In this document: piece after piece, positions 32,501 to 60,844 of the stretch | How positions within the stretch are numbered: position 1 is the first letter of the stretch | How the letters are laid out: each line of letters begins with the position of its first letter | Notes under the pieces: model-generated | The model's database searches: none | Told to the model about the DNA's origin: nothing | The model's input: only the letters and a program-made list of their open reading frames with translations | Program-made: the position numbers and the translations under genes | Assembly (NCBI GenBank): GCA_948470475.1 | Contig: OX419337.1 | Location: 682,501 to 746,500 of the forward strand | Source of the DNA: Galaxea fascicularis | Taxonomy: Eukaryota; Cnidaria; Anthozoa; Scleractinia; Euphylliidae | DNA length: 64,000 bases | Reading direction: 5' to 3'

Positions 32501-34043
32501 AAGAATCAACGAACATTACTTCAGAAAAAAGAAACATTTTCACAATAATATTAATAACCACTAAAATAAAGGAAGACAAGTAGGGCTCTGCTCTAGCTGC
32601 ACCCAGTCACCCCTGGTGACTTACTTTTGCCTTTGTACGACCAGGAAAATCCAGGATGCCCTGGATTTCAAGGGTTTAGAGATTTTGGGTGCCCAACTAA
32701 TTTCTTAGAGCAAAGCCTTAACAAGGTTTCCAAAGGTATCATGGATGTAGATAATAGCCAGAAGCTAGGGAAAATACCCAGCCATGACCTCGATTTTCCT
32801 GGCTGAAAAACTTTCTAGGATCCTAAAAATCTGTAGTAATGGATTCTTATAAACCCATCTGTGAACTGTTCATTCCCATCTGTTATAGGAGTACAGGACC
32901 AGTAAATTCCAAGTCAAGAAGTCATGTGACTCAAAATAGCTGTCATACAGTATTTGAGGATGATCATTGTCTGCAATGCTGATTTTTAAAATTTAATTCC
33001 TTGAAATAAATAAACCAGAAACTGAACTGATTCTTTTTTCGCATATGTGCACTCTTAATTTTTGGCAGCCTCATCCCAGGAAGGTGAGCCAAAGTGTTTA
33101 CATGAAAAAAAGATGTCCTCCTTGCCAGGTGTACCCCAGCTCCTGGGGCAAAACAACTCATGCCCCAAGTTGTCTCACCCATGTGAGACTATTTTGTGAT
33201 TTGCATTTAAACAGTTGGTAAAAATGTTCAAAGAAATAAGTAAAAGACTACCTTGCCCGGATAACTCGGGGATAACTCGGGAACCCAAGACCACACAAAC
33301 GGGACGTTAAATTATGACAGCCTGGGTCAATTGGGTAAAAAATTCCCTTTAATTTGTCATTATAAAATTAAGTTACCAAGGGAGAAATATACAGCACAGA
33401 CTTTCGGTGAAAGATGAAATATGTGAAAGATGATCCCATAGCCATTACCTGTTGTTTACTACGGGTTCCACAACTGCGATAGAATCGTCTTCCAAGTAGT
33501 AATAAACCTTGACAGGACGAACTCTGTAATATTCATTGGCAGACTCGTGCACAGTTTGTTTATAGTACCCGAGGAAGAGTAAAACCTTCTTGTCAAATCC
33601 AACATGAGCAGGTACAAAGTCTTCCGGGGGCGCCTGAACCTTCTGTCCATAAGTTAGCGAAGGTTTGAGATTTGCCAGTTCGTCCAACTCCTCCTGTGTC
33701 AGTTTATTCACTGGTATCGCGTCTCCTCCGATGCCAATCTGAGGAGCCACCGGTACAGAGTAGCCATTCATCCATCCGAGTGTTTGAGGTCGATGAAATT
33801 TGGTTTTCTGCAAGGACAGGAAACTTATGTTTTACAGCTTCATTCAAAATTATTGGTATTCCATTCTGATAAAACTGTAGGGTTTCCAAGCCAAATTAAG
33901 TTAAGTACAAAAGCTTTCTCCAAACACAGACATTGGGTACAATGAATCAGATCGCACGTACTGTAGCATACAAACTTTGCGAAAAATTAACTTACTGTTG
34001 GATCTGTAAACGTATTTCCAGGGAGAAATGGAAGAGAAGTCAT
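26509..34043 (-). CDS. EFHC1: EFHC1-like DM10-domain protein of ciliary doublet microtubules, lacking EF-hands
   Basis: EFHC1 and its algal relative RIB72 are microtubule inner proteins of ciliary doublets. Eight exons fit: 33996-34043, 33449-33807, 32292-32442, 31728-31940, 31480-31609, 29044-29264, 27520-27660, 26509-26952; 568 codons plus stop. The N-terminus ([12 protein letters not shown]) matches the family. Three DM10 repeats follow: the first around [18 protein letters not shown], the second around [17 protein letters not shown] and [15 protein letters not shown], the third around [20 protein letters not shown]. The linker [14 protein letters not shown] is also typical. The usual C-terminal EF-hand is missing: exon 8 runs into an in-frame TAA at 26511-26509. 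If its GTAATC donor (after 26513) were spliced to the nearest acceptor at 26252, the frame would end after one residue. EFHC2 is the alternative assignment. Confidence 0.88.
27825..28690. mobile_element. hAT-type transposon remnant in EFHC1-like intron
   Basis: The terminal repeats CAGGCCATCTGATA (27825) and TATCAGATGGCCTG (to 28690) are perfect, and AAATGA flanks both sides (27819-27824 and 28691-28696). On the minus strand at about 28150-28030 a short ORF reads [20 protein letters not shown] then LFVKC, which resembles the start of the BED-like zinc finger of CGGBP1/hAT transposases. The rest of the transposase is absent. Internally deleted hAT element. Confidence 0.65.
29683..30792. mobile_element. 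inverted-end element with C-run modules
   Basis: The left end GGGCAATTCCAGAAAATATC then CATACC...CCACGGACGGCTT is matched in inverse by AAGCCGTCCGTGG...GGTATGGATATTTTCTGGAAT at the right. Inside each end lie three CCCCCC-(x)-CCTTCGGAAATTCC modules, but both sets have the C-run on the plus strand, so only the outer 45 bp is inverted. It lies in the EFHC1-like intron between exons 6 and 5. Confidence 0.6.
30054..30300 (+). repeat. direct duplication, two copies of about 76 bp
   Basis: CTTTGTTTTCTTGTGTTGTT then CTGACGTTTACAAAGCAAAATAGCTC at 30054-30129 is repeated at 30222-30300 with about six differences. It is a local duplication within the element at 29683-30792, with no coding function seen. 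Confidence 0.65.
32070..32252 (+). repeat. dispersed repeat, copy 1
   Basis: GGTCATCGGACAAATGT, TTGGACACTCTGACC, TTTCTGACCAGACTGTTCTC and AACTTGACCCTGGCCTGACA occur in the same order at 49328-49510. The edges (GCAAATATTACAG / TTATTTGTAGGC) look like weak terminal inverted repeats. It lies in the EFHC1-like intron between exons 4 and 3. Confidence 0.65.
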
Positions 34044-34138
34044 CTTTCTGTCTGTTTCGAAATAAAAGGTTCCTATGTTTTGCACCGATTACCCTTGGAG
34101 CTCTTTTCTCTGCAGCTCAAAAGTTCTCACTAACAAAC
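34044..34138. promoter_or_regulatory. putative promoter upstream of EFHC1-like gene
   Basis: The 95 bp between the EFHC1-like start codon (minus) and the ATG of the opposite-strand ORF at 34139 must contain the start site of at least the EFHC1-like gene or its 5' UTR. A cilia-type X-box was not clearly identified. Bidirectional use is inferred. Confidence 0.35.
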
Positions 34139-34318
34139 ATGGCCGCTGTGGTTGCTATTTGGCGGCGTTTGTTGCCATGGTTTCTGTTATCGAGAACAAG
34201 TGTACTTCCCCACAACGACTCCTGGGATAGAGTACTAGCTCGTCACCAGTCTTACCAGAGAATCATACACAAGTGGTGGAACAGAGAATTAACTCTGAGG
34301 TGTAAATTAAAGTGCTAG
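34139..34318 (+). CDS. small ORF of 59 codons, function unknown
   Basis: ATG in a good context (AACATGGCC) begins MAAVVAIWRRLLPWFLLSRT, a hydrophobic-basic start that could target mitochondria or a membrane, followed by a basic, Trp-rich tail ending in a stop at 34316-34318. A CTGAG/GTGTAA site at about 34301 could instead be a splice donor, making this exon 1 of a larger gene, but I found no following exon. The frame is also open upstream to 34028. I do not recognise the protein. Confidence 0.35.
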   Translation: MAAVVAIWRRLLPWFLLSRTSVLPHNDSWDRVLARHQSYQRIIHKWWNRELTLRCKLKC

Positions 34319-34369
34319 GAAAAACCCATGAAAAACCCACTGGGCGTTAGCCCTAGTAAAGGGTATCAG

Positions 34370-34470
34370 GGAACCGCACGAGACAAAGAAAAAATTCTTA
34401 TGACCTCGGTGGGAATCGACCTCCGGATTAGATCTGCCGTTGCTCTGCCGACTAAGCTACGAGGTCGGAC
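34370..34470 (-). repeat. tRNA-derived SINE, minus strand
   Basis: Read on the minus strand, TCGTAGCTTAGTCGGCAGAG (A box) and GGAGGTCGATTCCCACCG (B box, 34408-34424) form a tRNA-like head that continues into non-tRNA sequence towards 34370. There is no closed acceptor stem. Confidence 0.6.
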
Positions 34471-34918
34471 AGAGAAAGTCGGGGACGATTAAGGTGGTGA
34501 ACCGCGGCGAAGAGAAAGTAAGGGTACATATATATGCTGTGCCGCATTACCAGAGAATCGCTCGGTAGGGGTGCCCGCAGTACGAGCGGCAGTCAAAATC
34601 CTTGGGGTATACAATCGGGGTATACAAAGGAATACACAAGTGTACAGGGAATATATTTTTTATAAATGTGTTATTAGGAATTTAAGGCTTGGTTCACCTG
34701 CGATGAGGCCTTTTTTTTGTTTTTTGTTTTCGGCGAAAAGCAGTGGTTTGTGGGTGGGTGCCCGAATTCTGGCATGGGTAAGAGAAAAAAAGGTATGTTC
34801 GCATTAGTGCCCATCAAGAATCGTACTCGAGCACCGTGCTCGGGAACCAAGAATGAACGCAGCCTTATACTTGCGAAAATTTTTGCATCTGTCCAACTCC
34901 TCCGACCATGAAATATTC

Positions 34919-35552
34919 TTTAGGGACGGACCATTAGAAAAGTGATGGGGGGGGGGAACCTAAAAAAAAATTCATGCAAGGGAAAATGCCAAGAAAAAAA
35001 ATTCACGCAAAGAAGAAGGTAAAGAAAAAAATTCATGCAGAAGGAAGGTCCAAATGTGACTTTTATTTAATAATTATATAATATTTGCCAGTGTCTATTA
35101 AAAATAATTCTTATTCAAAATATTCTTGGATTGACATTTTGGAGTGGAGGCCACTACAGAGGGGCTGTGTTAGTGAATGGAGTATGGTATCATTATGATG
35201 GGCTGTGGGAGAGGAATTCCAGAGGGCAGGGACTCCAAAAATGTACAGGGAAGCCGTCCACTCCAAGTGGCTTCCTCCTCTCTCTCTGTGTGTACATTTT
35301 CGAAAAGATTTTGCATTAAAAAGTGGCCTGTATCCTTTGATCTGTTGTAAGTGTAGAATAATTTATAAATCACAAAAACATAGATAATGAATCAAGATTT
35401 CACTGTTAAAAAAAGCAATATTTGTCAGGAGAATTCGTGCAGGGGGTTTCACCTGGAAAAAAAATTCCTGCACAAGCAGTGCGCGAAAAAAAAAATTCGT
35501 ACCAGCTGAAAATCCCCCACCCCCATCACTTTTCTAATGGTCCGTCCCTAAA
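34919..35552. mobile_element. DNA transposon with about 34-bp terminal repeats and captured coding fragment
   Basis: TTTAGGGACGGACCATTAGA then AAAGTGATGGGGG at the left is the exact complement of CCCCCATCACTTTTCTAATG then GTCCGTCCCTAAA at the right. AAAAAAATTCATGCA-type phrases repeat inside both ends. The centre (35131-35319, plus) encodes a peptide with GGHYRGAVLVNGVWYHYDG, like the catalytic His segment of ubiquitin-specific peptidases. No transposase is seen and target duplication is unclear. Confidence 0.75.
35131..35319 (+). pseudogene. fragment resembling ubiquitin-specific peptidase C-terminus
   Basis: The 62-codon ORF contains Gly-His-Tyr, nine residues, then Trp-Tyr-His-Tyr-Asp-Gly. 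In family C19 peptidases the His box is a GHY followed by a WY-x-(F/Y)-(D/N) strand. Everything upstream of the His box, including the Cys box, is missing. It sits inside the terminal-repeat element at 34919-35552 and is probably a remnant of a transposon-borne or captured gene. The similarity is judged by eye. Confidence 0.35.
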
Positions 35553-35559
35553 AAATCCT

Positions 35560-36940
35560 GAATCCGCGCCTGTTTACGCGCCGTTTTGCGAAGTTAAAAT
35601 CGGCTCCTGTAAGCTCGATAGAGATCGAGAGTTACATTCTCCCAATTTTCCCAAGTGGGTTTATTGCGCCGGCACCGGGAATCCCAAATTGGGAACAAGG
35701 TCAAATTTCTCTGCGAAGTTTTCAAATTTTACAGTTGCTTGTTTCTTGGGCATGGGCAATTCTCATGACACAATTTCAAAATTGGAATTATTTAACTATT
35801 CTTGACTGAAGGAGTGTTGTTGTTGTTGTTGTTTTAACTCTGTTGGTTTGTTAAGCATTAGGTTGTTTATTACCGATTGCTAAAAAATATCGCACAGTTA
35901 AAAATAAGTCGAAGGAGAGGCCCTGGCAAACGAGGACACATCAGTGCGGACACATTGTTGCCAACACAACTGTTTCCCCGTTTGCCCACGCGCGCAAGAT
36001 TAGTTGCGGACACGAATTTTGTGTCCGGGACACAAATAATGTTTCGGGTTTTGTTCACCCAACAAAGGACTGCCCATGGCCCCTCAGGTTGGGGATTGGG
36101 CGTTTTACTAATCACCCCACCCCATAAAAAAGCAGGATCACAGAAACCCCTAAAAAAGGGGGCAAATGCTCCACATAGCGCAACGGGGATTAAAGAGACA
36201 CAGTCAGCTTTGAGACCGTGCTGGCCTGGACACTAGTTTTGTCACTTTTGAAAAGCGTTTACTTCAGTTTTGTCCCCACAGCCCCTTTCGCTTCTCTTAG
36301 CCGGCGGGGCCTGGACCAAGACCCCATAAACAGTGTAAGTACCATACTGTAAGTAGTACTAGTATCGTTTCGTAAAGAGTGTTAGTATCGTAAATAGTGT
36401 AAGTACATTTCTGTTAGTGGTTCAAGTATCGTGTCTTAGTAGTGTAATGAAGTGCGTAAATCATGTTTAGTTACGTAATACGCTGTAGGAGTTCTTTGTG
36501 TTGAAATAAAAAACTTGGAAAAAAAAGACGTTGAAAAACGATTTTCTTTTTACGTTGTTTGTTTTTGTCATTTCCATAATTTTTAAAGAAAGAGAAGATT
36601 GGTTTAATTGGTCTCTCCGCTTTGCCGGCCTTGTATTTGATCCGCATCCTTCTGCACCCGGGGAAACTCCTGAGCAATACTATAGTATTCATTTTAAATT
36701 TTAAATTGATGAAATTCCCATCCCCCGGGCCAAAAATTGTGCTCGAACACCCCACTAAGCGGACAAGGCGATCAAATGACCCAGCCCCGGGTTAAAACTC
36801 TGCAAAAATGAGTAACGGAAAGAATTATAAAATTACCCACTAACACGCGCTTTGAACTTCCATTGTGTTCCACGGTATTGCTTATTTATCATTAAAATAT
36901 AAAAAAGTGATTAGATTTTCACAAGCAAAACTGTACTGCT
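35560..36940. other. spacer, repeat-like, no gene recognised
   Basis: Several short ORFs have no family signature. At 36330-36480 the phrases GTGTAAGTA, TGTTAGTATCGT and TAGTATCGTTTCGT recur as a weak tandem pattern. GTTGTTGTTGTTGTT lies at 35818-35833. Confidence 0.4.
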
Positions 36941-36949
36941 TTTTACCTA

Positions 36950-37165
36950 TCCTCCAAGTTCCAGGCTCTTTCATAGACAGGAAGAATTGAATCCGGTTTA
37001 GGTGACACACGGAAATGACAAAAAACACGGAAACGAATAACGAAAATTCCGTTTTTCAACGTCTTACTAAAACGAAAGACGAAAAACGGAAATAACAATC
37101 GAAATTCCGTTTTCCAAGGTTGTGTGAAAACGAAAAACGAAAAATATGGAATGTCGACTTCCGTT
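36950..37165. repeat. minisatellite-like AAACGAAAAACGAAA repeats
   Basis: AAAACGAAAAACG, AAACGAAAGACGAAAAACGG and GAAATTCCGTTTTCCAAGG / GAAAATTCCGTTTTTCAACG recur with a unit of roughly 55-60 bp over three copies. ORFs here are repeat translations. Confidence 0.55.
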
Positions 37166-37337
37166 GTTATGTACACCCATTATTTACCATTGAACTTGCC
37201 TTTCCCACAAGGTAGAGAGACTCTGGAATTGGCGAGCAAAATGTCGTAAGATACAGCTGCGTGAATTTCGACATTAAAATACTATTGATATAAGTACTTA
37301 AGGGTTTTCCGAGGTTACTCAAAGGAAGCATAAAACC

Positions 37338-37497
37338 ATAGGCCATTTCCGAGTTCATGTCTGCCTCCTCTTCAAAGCGAGTCTAAGTGCGAAGTTTTTG
37401 TTATGAAAATTAGTTTTCATTCATATGTAAAGTAGCACTTAGACTCTCTTTGAAGAGGAGGCAGACATAAACTCTGAAATGGCCTATTCTTTACGGG
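37338..37497. mobile_element. MITE with GTTCATGTCTGCCTCCTC arms, complete copy
   Basis: ATAGGCCATTTCCGAGTTCA to TGAAACTAAATTTCC...: the left arm ATAGGCCATTTCCGAG / TCTGCCTCCTCTTCAAAG is matched at the right by CTTTGAAGAGGAGGCAGA and GAAATGGCCTAT. The centre has GAAAATTAGTTTTCATTC. It is the same family as 13681-13848. Confidence 0.75.
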
Positions 37498-37506
37498 ATC
37501 TTCATA

Positions 37507-37704
37507 ATAGACCTTTTTAGCTTGTAGATTTTGTTTTCCCATTGTAGACCACGTGATGTTACCCTAGAGAGCTGTTTCTTTGAAATTTCGCCATGTTCAC
37601 GTGCATATGTACGCATAATTTATGAAAAGACAAAGAGCAAATTCCCTTGGGAAGATCACATGGTCTACATGGGAAAACAAAATCGACAAGCTAAAAAGGT
37701 CTAT
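37507..37704. mobile_element. inverted-repeat element
   Basis: ATAGACCTTTTTAGCTTGTA, GATTTTGTTTTCCCAT and GTAGACCACGTGAT on the left pair with ATCACATGGTCTAC, ATGGGAAAACAAAATC and GACAAGCTAAAAAGGTCTAT on the right. The arms exceed 50 bp and no ORF is meaningful. It abuts the next element. Confidence 0.75.
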
Positions 37705-38106
37705 AGAGTTCTAAAGTGATGACGTCACAAAAATAAATTTTTGAAATTATGGGATATGATGCCATATTCTTATAGAGCATCCTAAAAGACGCCCTCATCC
37801 AAAAAATTAGCTCCGAATTGCAATTCCCGGTAGAGATATACGGGATCAAAGTTTGATGGCATTCCATACAAACCCTTCAAAATTTGTTTCAGTTCCTTCA
37901 GTTTAGAACTGACTCAAAATTAGCTATATAGAGAGATTTATGTGGGGCAGTATCAAATTTCAATCCTTCATATTTCAGCTGGGAATTACAATTAAGAGCT
38001 AAGTTTTGGCAAGGACCCTTTTTTAAGGATACTCCATTCGAAAATGGCGCCCAATCCCATAATTTCACAAATTTAATTTTTTGTGACGTCACACTTCAGA
38101 ACTCTA
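37705..38106. mobile_element. TA-flanked inverted-repeat element
   Basis: AGAGTTCTAAAGTG and GACGTCACAAAAA, then AAATTATGGGA, on the left are matched by TCCCATAATTT, TTTTTTGTGACGTC and CACTTCAGAACTCT on the right. TA lies just outside both ends. It is 402 bp, immediately adjacent to 37507-37704, and ends about 230 bp before the STT3A start codon. Confidence 0.7.
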
Positions 38107-38339
38107 TTACGCGCGTGGATTCAGCTCTCGTGCAGGCCGGACAAAGGGAACTGGATCAAGGGTTCAGATCAAGGGTAAATACCCACGTGACTTCCTGTTC
38201 TGTCTCTCCGCCATCTTGAATTTCTCGAACAAAAGTTCGATCAACGTGTCCTCTTTCAATTTGTATTTTTTTACAAATTGCAAGAACTCCACTCCGTAGT
38301 TTCCACCTTATCCAACGACTTAAAGTGCTTGCGGATAAG

Positions 38340-57731
<19,392 letters not shown>

Positions 57732-57834
57732 AGTTCACAAGCCGTTTTTTTTTTTATACTAGAAATGTATAAGATGGCAATGTATCTGAAAATTTCAAGT
57801 GCAGTAGCTGTCAGGCAGTGTTCAGCAACAAGTG

Positions 57835-57840
57835 AATAAA
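57835..57840 (+). terminator. polyadenylation signal of STT3A
   Basis: AATAAA lies 104 bp after the STT3A stop codon, in a typical position for a short 3' UTR. Confidence 0.7.
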
Positions 57841-57889
57841 AATGTAAATTTAGGAATCTTGCCGTCTTTGGTAAATGTATATCTGCCAA

Positions 57890-57985
57890 TTCATACGCCT
57901 TAGGCGTGAGTCTGATGCCTCCGGATTGATAACTTCGATCTCACGCCAACTCACGCCTACGAGACCAATTTCTCACGCCTGGTTG
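57890..57985. repeat. TCACGCC-rich repeat
   Basis: CATACGCCTTAGGCGTGAGT, ATCTCACGCCAACTCACGCC and TTTCTCACGCCTGG cluster here. It looks like a dispersed or foldback repeat, just after the STT3A polyadenylation signal. Confidence 0.45.
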
Positions 57986-58119
57986 AATAAATGTGAGCTA
58001 TTATAGCCTAACTGACACACTTTCCATAAATATGTAAACTCAAACCAGTGCAAGAAACGGAAAGTCCATGTAAAACGAGTAAATGGCGATACTTTTCCTG
58101 AAAACAATGGGAACGAGGT

Positions 58120-58220
58120 CGTGTTCAGCGAAAACACGAAAATCTTCGGAATTGTGTTCGGTCGTGTTCGTACGTCTTCTGACGTCTTCGGATATGGTCG
58201 TGTCGTCTTCGAAAATCTTG
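58120..58220. repeat. TCTTCGGA-type minisatellite, short array
   Basis: AATCTTCGGAATTGTGTTCG, GTCTTCTGACGTCTTCGGAT and GTCTTCGAAAATCTTGG repeat a motif also seen in the larger array at 1505-1850. It is in the spacer between STT3A and the Hint gene. Confidence 0.6.
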
Positions 58221-58573
58221 GCACTCTCAGGATAAAATGTCACGCTTTTGCGTCAGTGAAAGTTAGCAGGTACATAGATGTGGCCGAAAGGTAGACGATT
58301 CCACAGGGGTTTAAAATAGAAATCTTCCCTCAGTTGTCTTATTACTCCCTTATTCCCTCAATTACCCTGACGATTCAAATGAAAGCTTCTGAGCGGTTGT
58401 AAGTTGTTTTTGTATATGAAAGTTGTATATGAAATCCCAAAGTATTACCATTCAAGTGGAATCTATTTAGCAGCACTTCCCTGTGGTGCTGTTTGTTTTC
58501 TTGCACAAGGTGGCTTGAACTTTCGAGTCAGGGTAGCACTCCATGGAGTGACAGTGCCAAACTTTCTCCAGTG

Positions 58574-60430
58574 CTAAACGAACGCACCTGTCAGCGCCAT
58601 CAGTGCTAAAGCGTACCATGAAATCCCATCCATCTCTGGAGATGTGACCTTCAACCTCCCGCCTATCAGACCGGTCAGTCGTTTCCAGACTCTTAACGGT
58701 GCCATTGCCAAGTGCGCGGTATCATGGGAAGGCCATTGCGCGTAACACGACACTAAAACGCCATCAACAAACAGCGTGCCTTGTGCGGTTAAGGGAGCAT
58801 AAATACCTGTCTCGGTTACCATGGTGATTCCGGTCACTGCTTTGTATTCAGAGGCACTCCCATTCGAAATGTACAACAAATCACCTAGTTTAACTTCAGA
58901 AGCAAACACTTCAGAAAACAAGGGCGAAGAAGTTTTCTTTCTGAAAATCAAATGCTGTGCTGACAGGATTAAGGCTTTTCCTCCACTGATCTCAAGTTTG
59001 TAAAATATTGCGCGCATTCTTGTTTCCTTGTGTAGAAATGCGATCACTTCACTGTTAGCCGTTTCTCCATTCGTTCCCAGTGTCTGTACTCTGTCACCAA
59101 CACGCAACTGCCTCATACTGACGCTTGCACCAGACTCCAGGGTCACACGGGACACGGCAGGAAAACACAGACTACGGGGCATTTCACAGGTTGGACAATG
59201 CAGGTCTAGAAAAGAAAATGGCATAAATAGCAGAACTTAATGGTTACACAACTTGGGAAAATAGCGTTCAGTCCCTAGAGTTAGTTGAAAAATCGAATGA
59301 CAGTTAATGGAAACGAAACGCATGGGTTCCAGTGTTTTCTTTATTTAAACAATAGTCATAATATAATCACATATTGTTAGTATCTTATGGAGTTGTTACT
59401 GACTTGCAGGTAATTACGTAATGCAGCGTTATGACTGCGACGCGTTTTTATTTATTTTATTTTATTTTACTCAATATTTTATCAGGAACGTCCAATTTAG
59501 CCAGGGCTAGTTTAAATGGGTCCTGTTTTAATGAACTATTAACTCGCGATCAGGCGTTCTTTTTTGGGGCGGGCGCGAAGGTCGGCTGGTAGGGGACTTT
59601 TGTTCAAGCGCTAAGAGAACACCAAATCTAATCACAGGTAAAAACTCTTTAGGAAGAATATGCTACTGCTGCTCACACCAGACTGATACCGGTGTTGGTG
59701 GGAAACACGCAAAGCGACTTGACAGACACTAGCAGTCACGTTCATTCAAACATGATTATCTTCAGACTTTCAGCAATAACGATGTACGCATTATCCTTAC
59801 CATAATCGCTAAATCTATACACAAAATTTGCGCCAGACTTTCCAACGCCATCTTGGCAGTCTACCGATATTCCGTCCCGTCCATAGGTTTCCTCGGCTTG
59901 AGCACCACTCCAACACTCTGTATAAAATTGGATCCCAAAGATCTTGAATCCCCTTTCTCTCGCTATTTCCGCGCATGCTCTGATGGTTTTGTTGGTATCT
60001 TCACTACTGATAGTGTTTCGAAAGTCGGCTATAAGTTCGGGAAGTGGTCGTGGTTTTACGTAAGAATCTCGATAACAACCGACAGGCTCGATTGTCCACG
60101 AACTTGCTGGAGGGACAAGTAATTGTAAATGTTAATATCGTAAATTTAGTACAAAGGACCTGGAGCCAAACACGGGAGGGTACAGGTGGAATGTCCTCGA
60201 ATTGTAATCAAACACACTTCTCGTCAACCCAGAGTCCTTGGGCCACATTCACGAAGCCCTCCTAAGTTAAGATGTCGTTTAAGTATTGTTTTCTCACAAC
60301 TGTTAAAGAACCCACATACTGATCGCAAAGAGTAGGGGACATAGTGCCCCGTGTGGTGGTTTATTCACTTAGTCTGTTCTGGGGGCACCTGTGTATCATA
60401 CTACTCTCTCTTATAAGATTGTGATTATAT

Positions 60431-60474
<44 letters not shown>

Positions 60475-60786
60475 AGATCATTGCGTCATGGTAATGCGCT
60501 ATAGAAATTGATAAACTTTACTTTACTTTATAGTCCATTGTTTTGATATGCTTGAAAACAATACTTAGGAGACATCTTAACTTGGGCGGGGGGGGGGGGG
60601 CTTCGTAAACCTGGCCCATGGACGATATTGTCTCACGAAGTAGAAGATTGCGACACTTTTCGTTATACGCGCCAGTGACAAAACTAATAAATAAACTAAC
60701 GATAAAGCTGCTAAGAAACGGTAAAGCGGTAAACGGTAAACGGTAAACGGTAAAGCTGCTAAGAACGTCAATATTTTTCAAGACTC

Positions 60787-60844
<58 letters not shown>

